Assembly: GCA_033819885.1 (NCBI GenBank)
Contig: JAQYUZ010000015.1
Location: forward strand, 273,022-337,021
Reading direction: 5' to 3'
DNA length: 64,000 nt
Source of the DNA: Microbotryomycetes sp. JL201
Taxonomy: Eukaryota; Basidiomycota; Microbotryomycetes
Made by a program: the position numbers and the translations under genes
Shown: positions 12,501 through 22,703 of the stretch, one piece after another
Layout of the letters: each line of letters begins with the position of its first letter
Numbering within the stretch: position 1 is the stretch's first letter
Notes under the pieces: model-generated
Databases searched by the model: none
What the model saw: the letters and a program-made list of their open reading frames with translations, nothing else
Told to the model about the DNA's origin: nothing

Positions 12501-12997
12501 TGCTTGGCGAGAGAGCGGGCGTTGCGTCTCTGTCCAACTCGCCTGCGCTTGATCCGACCGACCTGGCCTCGGCGCAATGGTCTGACGAGTCTGCGCCGTC
12601 ATATGCCAGGCGGTCCTTGCTTCGAGCAGCACGCGGCAATAGCGGCGGGATCAGCAGCTCACTACACAAGACGTCCTCGCGCGACTCGTCATCTCGGTCT
12701 GGCGGCCACGGCACCGATGGCGAGAGTCACTCTAGCTTGGGAGGCCGAGGCAGTCTAGACAGCGGTCGAAGTCGGTCCTCGACGGACGATTATGGGTTTT
12801 CTTTGTATGACGACGATGGTTCGAGCGAGCACGGTATCGTTGGGCGGACACTCGAGGTGGCGGGCACCGCTCGAGACTTGCTGGGCGCGATCTCAAAGTC
12901 GTTGTGGGGCTTGCGCGGCAGCAGCAACAGGTCGTCTCCGGGTCAACAGCAACAGTCGCAGCAAGGGCATCAGCAATCTCCTCATCGGACGCAATAA
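9557..12997 (+). CDS. Reg1/Hex2-like PP1 regulatory subunit with DUF1752 (GATA-like) domain
   Basis: Two exons, 9557-9945 and 10126-12997, are separated by a 180-nt intron that is itself open in frame. I call it an intron because it has a gtcagt donor, a ctgac branch, a cgcag acceptor, and because splicing restores LNWLKDSDVTWLYGP. The product is about 1,086 residues. Near the N-terminus is the DUF1752 motif: WASWK, WRTWAKQRGNLKTISPETLNW, then LYGP. Around residue 285, RHISFNHRVEQCIAVD matches the conserved Reg1/Reg2 block and contains an RVxF-type PP1-docking site. The rest is low-complexity S/P/G/A, with a FKSSPR-like repeat and RSILKGSRS. In yeast, Reg1 targets PP1 (Glc7) to Snf1 in glucose repression. 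The remaining 700 residues look disordered. Confidence 0.75.
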   Translation: MVTTAVRSATVPPIGSTAATTAALTGPADDDSHIDHHHSSVVPAYPYNVAMAPAHIAGADDSGITTRLPSICVDYLSHDWQEDDVWASWKAMTKHKAEIANGVRLENASWRTWAKQRGNLKTISPETLNWSVGSLSWPDPPRRPPSLAVVASSCVSDARSAHSSAAAPLANHSVQCSELTPPYAPFPARRLKDSDVTWLYGPLHTNVDAVPPPKESTMSDRLNLEPLRPLDANEQKKVDDAAAQTPVPTRTEVKTKPILKHRSLSDILLPPGSSSPVLEDTELMSEDQGTISIHHARSDSHLVRLNSLNRKKKKGSPLTSPRSESPERASEASSPVSHAPKREHRHISFNHRVEQCIAVDAEDTGRRQPSSSLANRVSRSSSDEEGEDDDEVLTFKSSPRTTSLGPDKLTSAHHTIARLDPTTLKNTEAYPAPSPVVVYQNGPFSQQASTSTNMGGSTTSNGSAPVTYSGQSSQMYAGGSIAQQQSSAAGGRRPMYVYPNAAAMRQSGWDPEEEDDYATGYDFYVGPDVGVGDEYDMAQYGSTHLVGGTHNDFGQPSYPYAPNYTASHGGVNSGASSIDSMPNHSRQSSNMSSSPGTPVGAPSVTPSGPPKQGSYQPAPSSRAAGPPKRSILKGSRSREISNDGSSVVSSSPRSNSDTAASNASTAEAISPPNSSAAASPSSSPSASPYGSSSSLGSVGRATAIPQHVRPSVGGRRQSSEDGLRERGRSASRGSSSSLDRSGSSDRRSSHSTSPAAYSPPSPSLAPASGSATRTISSTGGNRRTGSFDSLGGVAEQAAAAVSPPTAGTNASAANGHANASSASGIARSLSNVTEVSNESDADSSMGEHDKDAAASATSHVQKPVGAAIDVESNDRAEMEQLEDAPSDSTEVRATLTDSEPGSSGSATPLATPVLTEEPAPLSHAGGRPAKTRPAPVSVPTASLPAAQVSPPLVPSPSPHLAVGQRYRQPSPSKAVTNDDDDVLGERAGVASLSNSPALDPTDLASAQWSDESAPSYARRSLLRAARGNSGGISSSLHKTSSRDSSSRSGGHGTDGESHSSLGGRGSLDSGRSRSSTDDYGFSLYDDDGSSEHGIVGRTLEVAGTARDLLGAISKSLWGLRGSSNRSSPGQQQQSQQGHQQSPHRTQ

Positions 12998-13530
12998 CAG
13001 GCTGCCTCACACGCACTCTTCTGCCTGCTTTTCTACTCTTCTCTTAGCATCCCATTATTCATCTCGTTCGCGTGCGCTCTTACTCTCCCTCTCTCTCTCT
13101 CTCTCTCTTTTTTGGGTCGTATACAGTTCAAATTTGCCTGGGGCATCTCTTCTTTTCTCTTTTCTTCTTAGGCTATCTCGTGTCACCAATTGTATCCTTC
13201 TGGTTCAGCTCGTGTATTGCAATGATCTGCTCTCGCCCGACATTTGAACAGCATTCTGCGAGATGCATTCGGCATCGTCCAGCTTGATTTCATACCTTTC
13301 CGGCATTCTATCGGCGCCCTGTTCAACAAAGTGAGCCAACGACTATAAAGGCATCTACATTGCCACGCGACGACTCTGTACAGGTTCGGTCTCGCCGTCG
13401 TCGTCTCTGGCACACTAACGACCTGCCGTCGACTGCCGCTCGTTCCTGCTCCGGTCGCACTACCCAGCAACAGATCAAACGCACGTTATCGTCCTCTTTT
13501 TCCTTGCTGCACATTTGAAAGAGCTCTACG
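12998..13530. other. Intergenic, 533 bp, with a TC microsatellite
   Basis: This lies between the REG1-like gene and PRP4, both plus. A (TC)n run covers about 13086-13108, followed by a T-rich tract. No ORF of note. It contains the 3' UTR of one gene and the promoter/5' UTR of the next. Confidence 0.5.
13086..13108 (+). repeat. (TC)n microsatellite
   Basis: About eleven consecutive TC dinucleotides followed by a T run sit downstream of the REG1-like stop codon. Confidence 0.8.
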
Positions 13531-15486
13531 ATGGCCGCCATGGACGTCGACTTTGACGAGCTCGAGGCGCGCGAGCTCGACTTGAACGATGCGCACGCGC
13601 ACCCAGAAACGCAGCAGATTCTTGCAGAGCTCGATAGACGGTCTGCCGCACGCAAATTGGCCGTGCCGACAAAGGATGCCGACGTGAGAATGCGCCTGCG
13701 CGAGATGGGCGAGCCAATCACCTTGTTTGGCGAGAGACCAGAAGACAGGCGGGATAGGTTGAGGCATCTATGGAGTGTCAAGCGGGACCAGGAACGAGAG
13801 GCTAGGCTCGCACGCGGCAGTGACGTCGAATCTTCAGACTCTGAAGACGACGATAGAGACGAGTCGGACGTCGAGCGAGAGCGTGAGGAAGAATTCTACA
13901 CAGAAGGCACAAACGAACTCAAGCAAGCGAGACAATTTATCGCAGAGTACTCGCTGCCGAGGTCAGTCGAACGCGCGGTCGTCGGCATTCCGGAGATTCC
14001 TGAGGCTGACTCTGGTTTGCCAGGGCACGAAAACGGATTGCTCGGCAAAGAGTGGAAAGCACTGTGCCGCTCAGTCGACTGATGGACGTGCGCAAAGCAG
14101 TATTTGCAAACCTCAAGTCGTTCACAAACCTCGGCTCCCAAATCGGCGATACTCGATCGCTGTCATCCCTCCGATTCTCGCCAGACTCGTCCATGCTGCT
14201 CACGTCATCGTGGACGGGAACAGCAAAATTATGGAGCATGCCAGCATGCAAAGAAGTCAGAACAATCAGGGCGCACAAGGAGCGGATAGGCGGCGTTGCT
14301 TGGCACCCCGATGCGACGCTTTCGCAGACCAAAACTTCTCTCAACTTTGCCACCGGGGCAGCAGACAACGAAATCAAGCTGTGGGCGATAGAAGGGTGTG
14401 TTTCGACTCGTCCCAGAAAATTTGCTTGCGGTCTGGCGAGACTAATCGCTTGTCGTCCGTCCTCCCAGTGACGCACCATTGCAAACGTTGACAGGCCACT
14501 CTGCCCGCGTATGTCGCATTGCATTTCATCCTTCTGGCCGCTACATTGGATCTGCTTCATACGACGGCACTTGGCGCCTGTGGGACGCCGAAAAGGGAGG
14601 AGAAGAACTTCTTTTGCAGGAAGGTCACAGCAAAGAAGTCTATGCAATCGCATTCCAGAACGATGGCTCGCTCGTATGCTCTGGGTGAGTTGCTTGGTCG
14701 TTTTGCAGAGACGCGCGCTCGGACTCACAGCGTGTCGGGACCTCGCCGTAGCGGACTGGACGCGATCGGCAGGGTTTGGGATCTTCGGTCAGGCAAGACT
14801 GCAATGGTCTTGGATGGGCACATGCGCGATATTCTGGCGATGGACTTTGCGCCCAATGGGTCAGTTGGGTCTAGTCGAATTGTCGCATTGACTGAAAGCT
14901 TATTCATCTCGACTGAGACAGCCATCAGATCGCGTCCGGCTCTAACGACGATACGATTCGTATTTGGGATATGCGCTCATTGAGGTCCATTTATACGATC
15001 CCAGCCCACAAAAGTACCATTTCAGACGTGCGTTTCTATCATGGCGAAGCGCGATCGTTGCTCAATCAAGTGCCTCGAGGATTCGCCAAGCTCGACGTCT
15101 TTGCCAAGACGAGCGAGAATGGGCAGGCAGATGAGGCCGTTGATGCTAGTCATGACGCGCCAGACGCCATCAAACCCGACTACCCCACTGCGGGCTCATT
15201 CTTGATCTCTGGAGCGTATGATAGCACGGTCAAGATCTTTTCTGCCGACGATTGGCAGTTGGTAAAGACGATGACGAGCGAGGCAGCGGGCAAAATCATG
15301 AGTGTCGACGTGTCTCCAGGTTCGTTCACTGTGCGATTTTGCCATCCTGCGCCTGGAGCTGACGGACCTTTACCCGTGTCCTCTGTTCTTTTTTTTTTTC
15401 TTCCCCTCGCAGATGCCCGGTTCATTGCCAGTGCAGAGTACACGCGGACATTTAAATTGTGGGCCACACCCGACGTAGATTTGTGA
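13531..15486 (+). CDS. PRP4: U4/U6 snRNP protein Prp4 (SFM domain plus WD40 propeller)
   Basis: Six exons (13531-13961, 14024-14395, 14469-14684, 14752-14859, 14922-15319, 15413-15486) give 532 residues. The N-terminal splicing-factor motif is at about 46-81 ([20 protein letters not shown], then [14 protein letters not shown]). An acidic segment and [13 protein letters not shown] follow; the latter is rebuilt across intron 1. Then come [12 protein letters not shown] and a seven-bladed WD40 domain with [60 protein letters not shown] and TFKLW. Prp4 is a core U4/U6 particle component needed for tri-snRNP formation. An extra insertion of about 45 residues lies between two blades ([13 protein letters not shown]). 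Identification is firm. Confidence 0.94.
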
Positions 15487-15922
15487 AAGCTCTCTGTTGT
15501 AATTCAGCAAGCAGAGTGCACAGATCGACGTTCGACAAGCTGGTCATTTCGTGCAATCACCATTGGTACTACGCTGCCGGCAAGCTTCCGCATGCAAGTG
15601 CATTCACGTTACTCGTTTTCACATTGCGTAGCAACCTGCCGCGCGTTCGTCGTCAAGCCTTCAAGCGAGCGTTTCTGCTGCTGCAGAGACAGGTAGTATT
15701 CGTCCCGGCGATGATCTGTGAAGGTTTTCAAGTTGTGCATGTGTCAGCTTTGGATGGACTGTGGGACGAATATCGTATGATGACATTCAAATAAGGCGGG
15801 ACCGGCTGGTTCAGATAAAAAAATAAAAAATAAGCGCGCCTCGAACGAGTCGACGAGGAATCTCGACCGAGAGACGGGACGATAACCAAGAACATAGACG
15901 AAAGCAGAAGCCCAAACAGTCC
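15487..15922. other. Convergent intergenic region, 436 bp
   Basis: This is the tail-to-tail space between PRP4 (plus) and the COX9-like gene (minus). It is A/T-rich near 15817-15832 (aaaaaataaaaaataa), which may serve as poly(A) signals. No gene was recognised. Confidence 0.45.
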
Positions 15923-16349
15923 TTACTTGAGCGTAAATGAATCTCGTGCCTTTCGGTTCGCGAGCACAAGATCGTGAGCTTTCATGACGAGCGCCCAAGA
16001 CAGAAGACAAGAGAAGCCTTTCGGCAAGACTGACCAGTAAGACTCGGCGAGCAAAATTCCGCCTCCGATGCCGATCGCGACGTCGCGAATGATCTGTTGC
16101 ACCAAGAACCGAAACGATAGCCAGGAGCGGCATCAGACGCTGTCAACTTCGACTGTCGCAAACGCTGCTCGGCACTAGAGAATTCGGCCAAAGTCGAGCT
16201 CGGTGAGAGCGATGAGTGATGTACTGAGACTTGTTTGGGATGAACAGAGGGCCGAAAGCGAGGTTCTCGCTCGCGACTGATCAGCCGCGCGACGCCACGA
16301 TACTTACCCCGCGCCGAAGTTTGCCTTGTATAGGAGCAACGCGTGACAT
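15923..16349 (-). CDS. Cox9/COX7a-like small membrane protein, tandem paralogue
   Basis: Exon 1 is 16349-16308 (14 codons) and exon 2 is 16093-15923, joined by a 214-nt intron (gtaagt...acag). The product is 70 residues. It starts MSRVAPIQGKLRRG and has one transmembrane helix, IRDVAIGIGGGILLAESYW. This parallels the neighbouring COX9 (MAIKPIQGMLKKH, then LSIAIGGGVVSGYAWW) in motif and in the position of intron 1. The C-terminal part, after YW, is read straight through 36 further codons; it lacks the clear HVPKVQKRDAW of its neighbour. An additional intron (gtcagt at the YW codon) is possible but I found no acceptor that keeps a convincing frame. The likely role is a cytochrome oxidase subunit or a diverged copy; the 3' end is uncertain. 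Confidence 0.5.
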
Positions 16350-16648
16350 GTTTGATGTGTGTTCTGCAGTCAAACAGTGCAAGCTGCGGTCTGAGATTGC
16401 TCAATGGACTAAACCGAGACCTTTACGCAATCTGCCTTCAATTGTCGGGCCCGCCAGCCCGAGTAGTTACGAGAAGGCGAGCGAAGCGCTCGGTTGCGTG
16501 CCGAAAGTGATTCCATCATCAGAAAATAAAAGGCGTTTTTGCAACATGCCAATGAAACAACTCCTCCGGCCGATCGTCCCATGGCTCGCTCGCCATCTTT
16601 CGACCTCTTACTCGTTCCTTCACCTTGACTGGCTTATTGCGCACACTC

Positions 16649-17278
16649 TCATGCCTGTTCCTTGTTCTTTTGGTATTCAAGGTACCTGCCAAATGCGCAG
16701 CGTCAGTTTTGCAGAGCAGCGCGCGATTGGGCGCCGTGTAGGATGCTGACCAGGCGTCGCGCTTTTGAACCTTGGGCACGTGGTATGTGTACCTGCATGG
16801 TCGGGGTTGAGAAAGCATCAGCCGTCAATGAGCGGAACGCTGAGCTGTGCAGCAAGAGAACATCGTTGATGCTCGGACAGCGACACGGGGCGCGCGCACG
16901 CCAGGCACGCTCGGGTCGTACACGGCTCCAGTGCATAGAAAGAATTGAGCTTACCACCAAGCGTAACCCGAGACGACTCCGCCGCCAATTGCGATTGACA
17001 GATTGGTGAGCAACTGTGGTCGGCCAAAGCCGCAGAGCCGCGCGGTGAGGCCCAGGCAGAGGCATTGCGAGCGGCGGCGCAGCACAGGCAAAAGAACAGG
17101 ATGCACAAGAGTGGGAGCATCGTGGTTCAGATGTGGCAAGGGCCGAGCAGGTGAGCGACGAGACAACGGAATCGAAAACGCGCGCGCGTCAGCGCACACG
17201 GCACGCATGGAGGCACGCAAGCATGCAGGCAAGACTCACGTGCTTCTTGAGCATTCCCTGAATCGGTTTGATGGCCAT
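16649..17278 (-). CDS. COX9: Cytochrome c oxidase subunit Cox9 (VIIa family)
   Basis: Four short exons on the minus strand (17278-17240, 17013-16955, 16792-16751, 16685-16649) give a 58-residue protein, the normal Cox9 size. The sequence is MAIKPIQGMLKKH, then one inner-membrane helix (NLSIAIGGGVVSGYAWW), then YTYHVPKVQKRDAWYLEY and a charged tail (QKNKEQA). The pattern 'APITG..(K/R)(K/R)...helix...YH(V/M)xKxxKRxxxY' is that of fungal Cox9. Two Trp codons are split by introns (TG|G) and restored. Cox9 is a nuclear-encoded structural subunit of complex IV. No single ORF covers it, so it is easily missed. A diverged copy lies 300 bp downstream on the same strand. Confidence 0.85.
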
Positions 17279-17530
17279 CGCGGGTGGGGTATGTGCACTA
17301 GCGGTCGAAACGGGGATCGTCCTGCGCCGGCGCGCACCGGCATTGCACATTGCAGCAACGTGTTCACAGCGCGCATTGTAAAGGATACAGAAAACACCAC
17401 AGCCGTCCAAGGGGTGCTGGCATAGTCGTTCAGGCAATCACATGTGCACAAACTCCTGTCTGTATTTCTACGTGCAACAGCGGTAAGCAATTACGACGGC
17501 GCATTTTCGGCAACAACGTTCAACAGCATG

Positions 17531-20515
17531 TCATGATAAGCTTGCCATACTTCGACGACCTTTCAAGTCGTTCTTGTGGTCAGCTTCAATGTTATACCAC
17601 GGACGCCAGTGGTCACGGCGCACCTCGCGTTGACGCAACGCCATGCCGTCGACATAGTCCTCTAACGCTCGTTTAAAGTCGTCTACCTTTTCCTTGTCGA
17701 ACCGCGCCATCTCGGCCTTGGTTAGCTTGCCAACGTCCTCAAAATCTTGTTTCGTGTCAATCACTTGACGCTCGGCCTGAGCAGACAAGCAGTCAAAATC
17801 GTCAGCACACCTTGTCAAAGAGAAACTGATGACTCTGAATCGCGCGAACCTCCGTCAATTCAGCTGCAGAGATACCAACGGAATCGTAGCCTCTGCCAGA
17901 GCGTCGCGCCTTGTCGAGACTCGCCCTGACCTTGCGCAAATGCGACTCGGCACTCTGCCACGTCTCGTATGCCTTAACGCGCGCTCCAAAGACGAGCTGC
18001 GCCCGGATAAACTTGTCCGTTTAGTCAACTCTCACCCTGTATACATTGTTCGTCGGAACGCACCTTTGCACTCGCGCACAGACGCGCATAGGTCTCGATG
18101 GTGCTGTGCAAGCCCCCGACCCGTTCGTCACTCAGCGTCTGCTGTTCACCGAGCTGTCTGAGCTTGCTTTCCAGGTTTGCCGCGTGCACGAGCACGTTCT
18201 TGAGCGCCGAGGACAAATCACAGTCTGCAAGCGCGAGCAGTGACGACTGTAGTTCAGATATCGAGCCGTGCAAGCCTTGACGCGCTTTCGCCGCGGCTGC
18301 TAGCGACAACAGTAAAGCTCGCAACTGTGTCTCGTACGCGTCCAGAAAATGCTTGCGCTGCTCGAAGAACTGCACATTCGTACCGAATCAGTCAGCCTCA
18401 GAGGCTGCTACTGAACACGCATCGGAGGTCGCGCACATCATCAAACTCGACAAATGTTGGGCCTGAGACGATGCTGCCGAGGCTTGAAAACAACCCTCTG
18501 CTTTCTGTCGGTAGGTCGATTTTACGTTGTTTGATCTGAGCAGAATGCGCACAGGTCAGATAAACAAGCTCCTCAGAACCAGAAATCATCATTTTGTAAA
18601 GTTTGACTCACGTCAACCGAGAAAGTGTCGCTCTCCAGGAACAATCGCAAGTCAGGGTCGCCGACGAGCATTGGATGCTGGACAATTTTCATCAACGCTG
18701 CCTCAAGACCCAATCGACGGTTCTCGACGAAGTCACTGCCGAAGCGTCCTGAGCAACGCACAAGTCAGCCGTCAGCATTGAGCTTGGAGCTTTAAGCCGG
18801 AAAGCGCGCGCAAGTCGCACCTAGCGCATTCTTCTCGGGCATGCCAGGTACAATCACGCCAGGATTGTTGGAGACAAGCGCTTCGTAAAGCCATAAGAAG
18901 TGGCTGTACCGTCGAAGAACAGAAAAGTCCGATTTCCGAAACGTGGGCGACGTCGTCTGCATGGCGAGAGCGTACTTAAGCCCACAATCTGCTTGTGACC
19001 AAAACAGCAACCTACGCGAGTTCTTACGGTGTATACCGTGTGCTGACTGGCAACATTGAGTGAGCTCCCCACTTTTTGTGGGTCGCCAACCTCGATCCGG
19101 AATGCAGGTAGCTCGGGCGGTGCTGGCAGTCGCGGAAGAGGTGGAAGAGGCGGTGAAGACGGTTTGGACTGGGTCTGATGATTTGCAATTGCGTCTTCTG
19201 CAGCGTCCGCCTCGATGCTTCTGCTGTAGTTGCCTCTGAGGCTGTCGGTCTCGTCCTGTGGCGCTCGCCTGACCCGGTCGCGTTCTTCTGCCGCGAAGTC
19301 GACCAATGTCGAGGCAGCTGGGGTATTTGAGTCATCATCCGGTTGATCCGCCGTCGTTTCAAGGCCAGTAGATTCCGACTGAGAGCCGTCTGCGACCTCC
19401 TCGCGATAAGCAGTGCGTGGTATTGGCGTCCTAGACTCGCTGTGGCCTGTTTTGGTGTTGACATGGAGCGCGGACAGTTTTTGGTCCAGTCCGTCAATAT
19501 TGACGTGTGCAGGCTCACACGCGGTCTCCGGATCTGCTGCTTCCATCGGGCTGACGATGGCGTCGTACGCCGTGTTGACATCGGAGCTGCTGCGCGAGTA
19601 CACTGACGGTACACGGGAGGAGGTCCGCGATGTCAGGGCATTGGTACCGTCTGCCGGCGTAGGGGATCCCGTGCGCGAAGCTGGTAAAGGAATGGCGGCT
19701 GCTTTTTGTAGACTATCCGCAATCGGAGAGGCTGACACTGCTGGGGATAGTGCTGGTTTGGTTGATTCTGCTGTTGAAGCGGTCGAGCTGGAAGGCAAGA
19801 GCTGGTCTCCGCCAAGCAAAGTGGTTGTCGGAGTCGAGGTGGCCGTTGGTAACCCCTGAACGTTGCCCTGATCTCGATTCTCGTCTTCCAATCCTTCTTC
19901 GCCAAGAAGTGCTGCCAGAGGGCCTCGTATCTGTCTCCGACCGGCAAATGTAATGGGCGTATGTGGCGCTTTTGAACGCGGTAGACTGTCCGCTGCAGAG
20001 AAATCGGATTTCTGCTGCGGGAAAGCATTGGGCCCCAGCAGGTGTGACAGTGCATCTTGATGATCTGTCGCAGGTGGAATGCCGCCTAGTACGGCGCCTG
20101 AAGCACTTGTCGGACTTTCCGAGTGCCAGCCAGTGCGTTCGTCGAGCGGGCTCAGCGGCGCATGACCGTACAGCGGAGAGTCGTTTGAAGCACTCATGTC
20201 ACGCTCGAATGTTGCGTGTCTCTGCGCTGCAGGGGTTTCTGGCTCTGGTGCATCTTCGCGCGTGAACGAGCGCGCATCGAAGCTGTCGTCTGCAGGCGTG
20301 TGCTCGAGCGAGCTGGCAAACGCTGATGCCTGCTCAGGCACTGCGAGCGCTGCTGGCAGTACCGAGGACGACGTCAGGTCCGCAAACGGGTTGGCGCTGA
20401 GCGCGTCATCGTCACCGCTCGCGCCAAATGCGTACGTAGACCCCGTCAACGTAGGCTGCTTGAGCAAGTCTGCAAAGTCGTGATCTTCATGCGAATAACC
20501 GTCGAAGCCGGCCAT
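17531..20515 (-). CDS. VPS5: Vps5-type sorting nexin (PX-BAR), retromer subunit
   Basis: Seven exons on the minus strand (20515-19028, 18956-18821, 18748-18612, 18535-18437, 18369-18064, 17996-17811, 17776-17531) give 865 residues. Residues 1-465 are a long acidic, S/T/P-rich N-terminus. The PX domain, about 470-587, has FRIEVGDPQKVG, HTVYT, SPTFRKSDFSVLRRYSHF, WLYEALVSNNPGVIVPGMPE, RFGSDFVENRRL and DLRLFLES. A BAR-type helical domain fills the rest (FVEFDD, FFEQRKHFLDAYETQL, KLTKAEMARFDKEKVDDF). Vps5 with Vps17 forms the membrane-bending part of retromer for endosome-to-Golgi retrieval. Every junction preserves phase. It is larger than yeast Vps5 because of the N-terminus. Confidence 0.92.
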
Positions 20516-21114
20516 TGAGGCGCGCGCGCGCCGGCGTCAACACGTCGCGACTCCACAGCGTCGAGCGTAGTTCCTATATTTGCATCACATGCCATCGTCC
20601 TCCGTCAGATCCCATATACATACGGAGTCCTGACTATTGCCAAACTGAAGAAATGCTGTCACAGATGGAGGGAACAGACTCGCTCGTCACGTGACTGAAT
20701 TGACAAATACCGGATCGCACCACCTATGATGACGTACACTCGTTGGACTCAATCATCGGAAGGATCTTCAAAGTTTGCACTGCTAAAGTGGGGCCGCTGA
20801 AACGCGCGCACAAACTATTCGGCTCGATCGAACGATCAGGGTGGCGCTCAAAGGGGCAGGTCAAGGATCGTTCGACGGCAGCCGCAACCCCCTGCCCAGC
20901 TTGCCGGAAACCCGATTGGTCAAGTTGTCTTCGCGATCAGCTCATCGAGCCCAAAATGCTGGCCCTTTGAACGGCTATCTCTCAATTAATCCGCATGCAG
21001 GCCGAGCCTGATCGAGCGATGGTTGAATGAGGTCGCCTGTCTACCTCGTGCTTCCATTCTCTCTCTCACTCTCTTACATTTCTCATCTCTCTGATCACTT
21101 TCTAAGTCATCATC
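20516..21114. other. Divergent intergenic region, 599 bp
   Basis: This lies between the VPS5 start (minus) and the RDS1-like start (plus). A cgcgcgcgcg tract is immediately upstream of VPS5, and a C/T-rich stretch precedes the plus-strand ATG at 21115. Nothing else was recognised. Confidence 0.45.
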
Positions 21115-22166
21115 ATGCGTACAGCCCTCCTCGCGACCATCGCAGCTTCGACATTGGCTGCAGCTGCTCCTCTTGCCAAGCGCAACAACGACGGCGGTAG
21201 CTCCGGCGGCTCGCAGGACATCGATCCGATCGTGCTCAACTGTGAGTTGGTTTGTCCCCTCAAGTAGGCCTCTAAGACTGCTGGGTCTGACAAACAAGTA
21301 CACGCTAGTTGCTTTGACTTTGGAGCATCTCGAGGCCGCGTTTTACAAACAAGGTCTTGCAAAGTACTCTGCCGACGCTTTCGCCTCGTCCAGCTTCCCC
21401 GACTGGGTTCGCTACCGCTTGAGCGAGATCGCATCGCACGAAGCTACCCATGTCACCTTCCTGACGGACGCGCTCCAAGCCGCTGGTCAACAGGCCGCCG
21501 CCGCTTGCGAGTATGCCTTCCCCGACACCTCGCCAGAGTCCTTCATTGCCGTTGCCCAGATTCTGGAGGGTGTCGGTGTCAGTGCCTATGCTGGCGCTGC
21601 CAAGCTCATTACCAACAAGGACGTGAGTCTGCGCCTGCCCTCCTGAAAGTAGGTGCCTAGGACGATAGTGCTGATCCCATGGTGGCACGACACAGTACTT
21701 GCAATATGCTGCGCAGGTATTGAGTGTTGAAGCTAGGCACTCGGCATGGATCCGTGGCGCTGCACAAACCGGCGACAGCTTCCCCCAGGCGTTCGACATC
21801 GCTCTCGACCCGAACCCAGTCTACACGCTCGCTACCCTGTTTATCAAAAGCTGCCCCGAGTCGAACCCGGCCTTGCCATTCAAGGCTTTCCCTCAACTCA
21901 TGGCATCCGCCCTAAACAACGGTCAGACCACTTTGTCGTACGAGAACGCCGACTTTAACGGCAAGTACGCCTTGTTCTTGACGCCTACTGGCCAAACGTC
22001 GGTCGCCGTCAACGGTGACGGCACCGTTACCGTTCCCGAGGGCTTGTACGGCCAGCAATACGTCATTCTCGCCTCCCAAGATGCTGCCTTGTCGGACGAC
22101 ATTGTCGTTGCTGGCCCGGCCGTATTGGAAGTGCCGCTCCCGGCGACCGAATACTACAACTTCTAG
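21115..22166 (+). CDS. Secreted ferritin-like-domain protein (Rds1 family)
   Basis: Three exons (21115-21241, 21309-21622, 21696-22166) give 303 residues. A signal peptide ([19 protein letters not shown]) ends near a dibasic KR. The ferritin-like helix pair follows: [17 protein letters not shown] (formed by splicing), [15 protein letters not shown], then [14 protein letters not shown]. The E/H residues of EHLE, ExxH and EARH are the family's putative metal ligands. The remaining 110 residues form a beta-rich C-terminus. Rds1-type proteins are stress- or nutrient-induced secreted fungal proteins of unclear activity; no enzymatic role is asserted. Exon 3 starts at tacttgcaatatgc. Confidence 0.88.
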
Positions 22167-22703
22167 GCAGCATCAAATGGTCCTCAGTGTATCTACAGCG
22201 CATCGCCTTTAAAGTAGTGATAATCTTCGTCTTTTCACAAATACCGCTGCATCCTGCGGGCGTGACATTTTTTTCCCTTTGTGCTGCAATGGACCCTGGA
22301 GTACAAAAAGTAGGCGCTGAGGAATCCACAGTCGTACCGCCAGATAATTGAAGAATCTGGAGTAGTACCTACCGCGGTTACAGTCGGCGCAAGTTTGACG
22401 GCTGCGATTCGCTAGTCTATTGCGCATGTGTTTATCTCCGATGCTGATTTGGGCATGACAAAGGCTGGAAGAGCTTCCTATCTGCCCCGCCCAGCACGGC
22501 CTATTTTGGACATGGTCAGTACTGATTGGGACGACTGCTCAATGTAAATATGATGCTGCCAATTGAAGTCACTGGATTATCGCGATACAAAATCGCAACC
22601 GATAATACCTGGACTTTGTGGGCCGACCCTCGGCTTTGCCTCACACGCATGACCGACTCCGTACTCTCAGCCTGTTAGTGACTGCTTGACCGTGGTCAAT
22701 ACA
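22167..22703. other. Intergenic, 537 bp
   Basis: This lies between the RDS1-like gene and the MFS gene, both plus. It contains no recognisable gene, RNA or repeat. The A/T-rich half nearest the RDS1-like stop is probably its 3' UTR. Confidence 0.45.
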
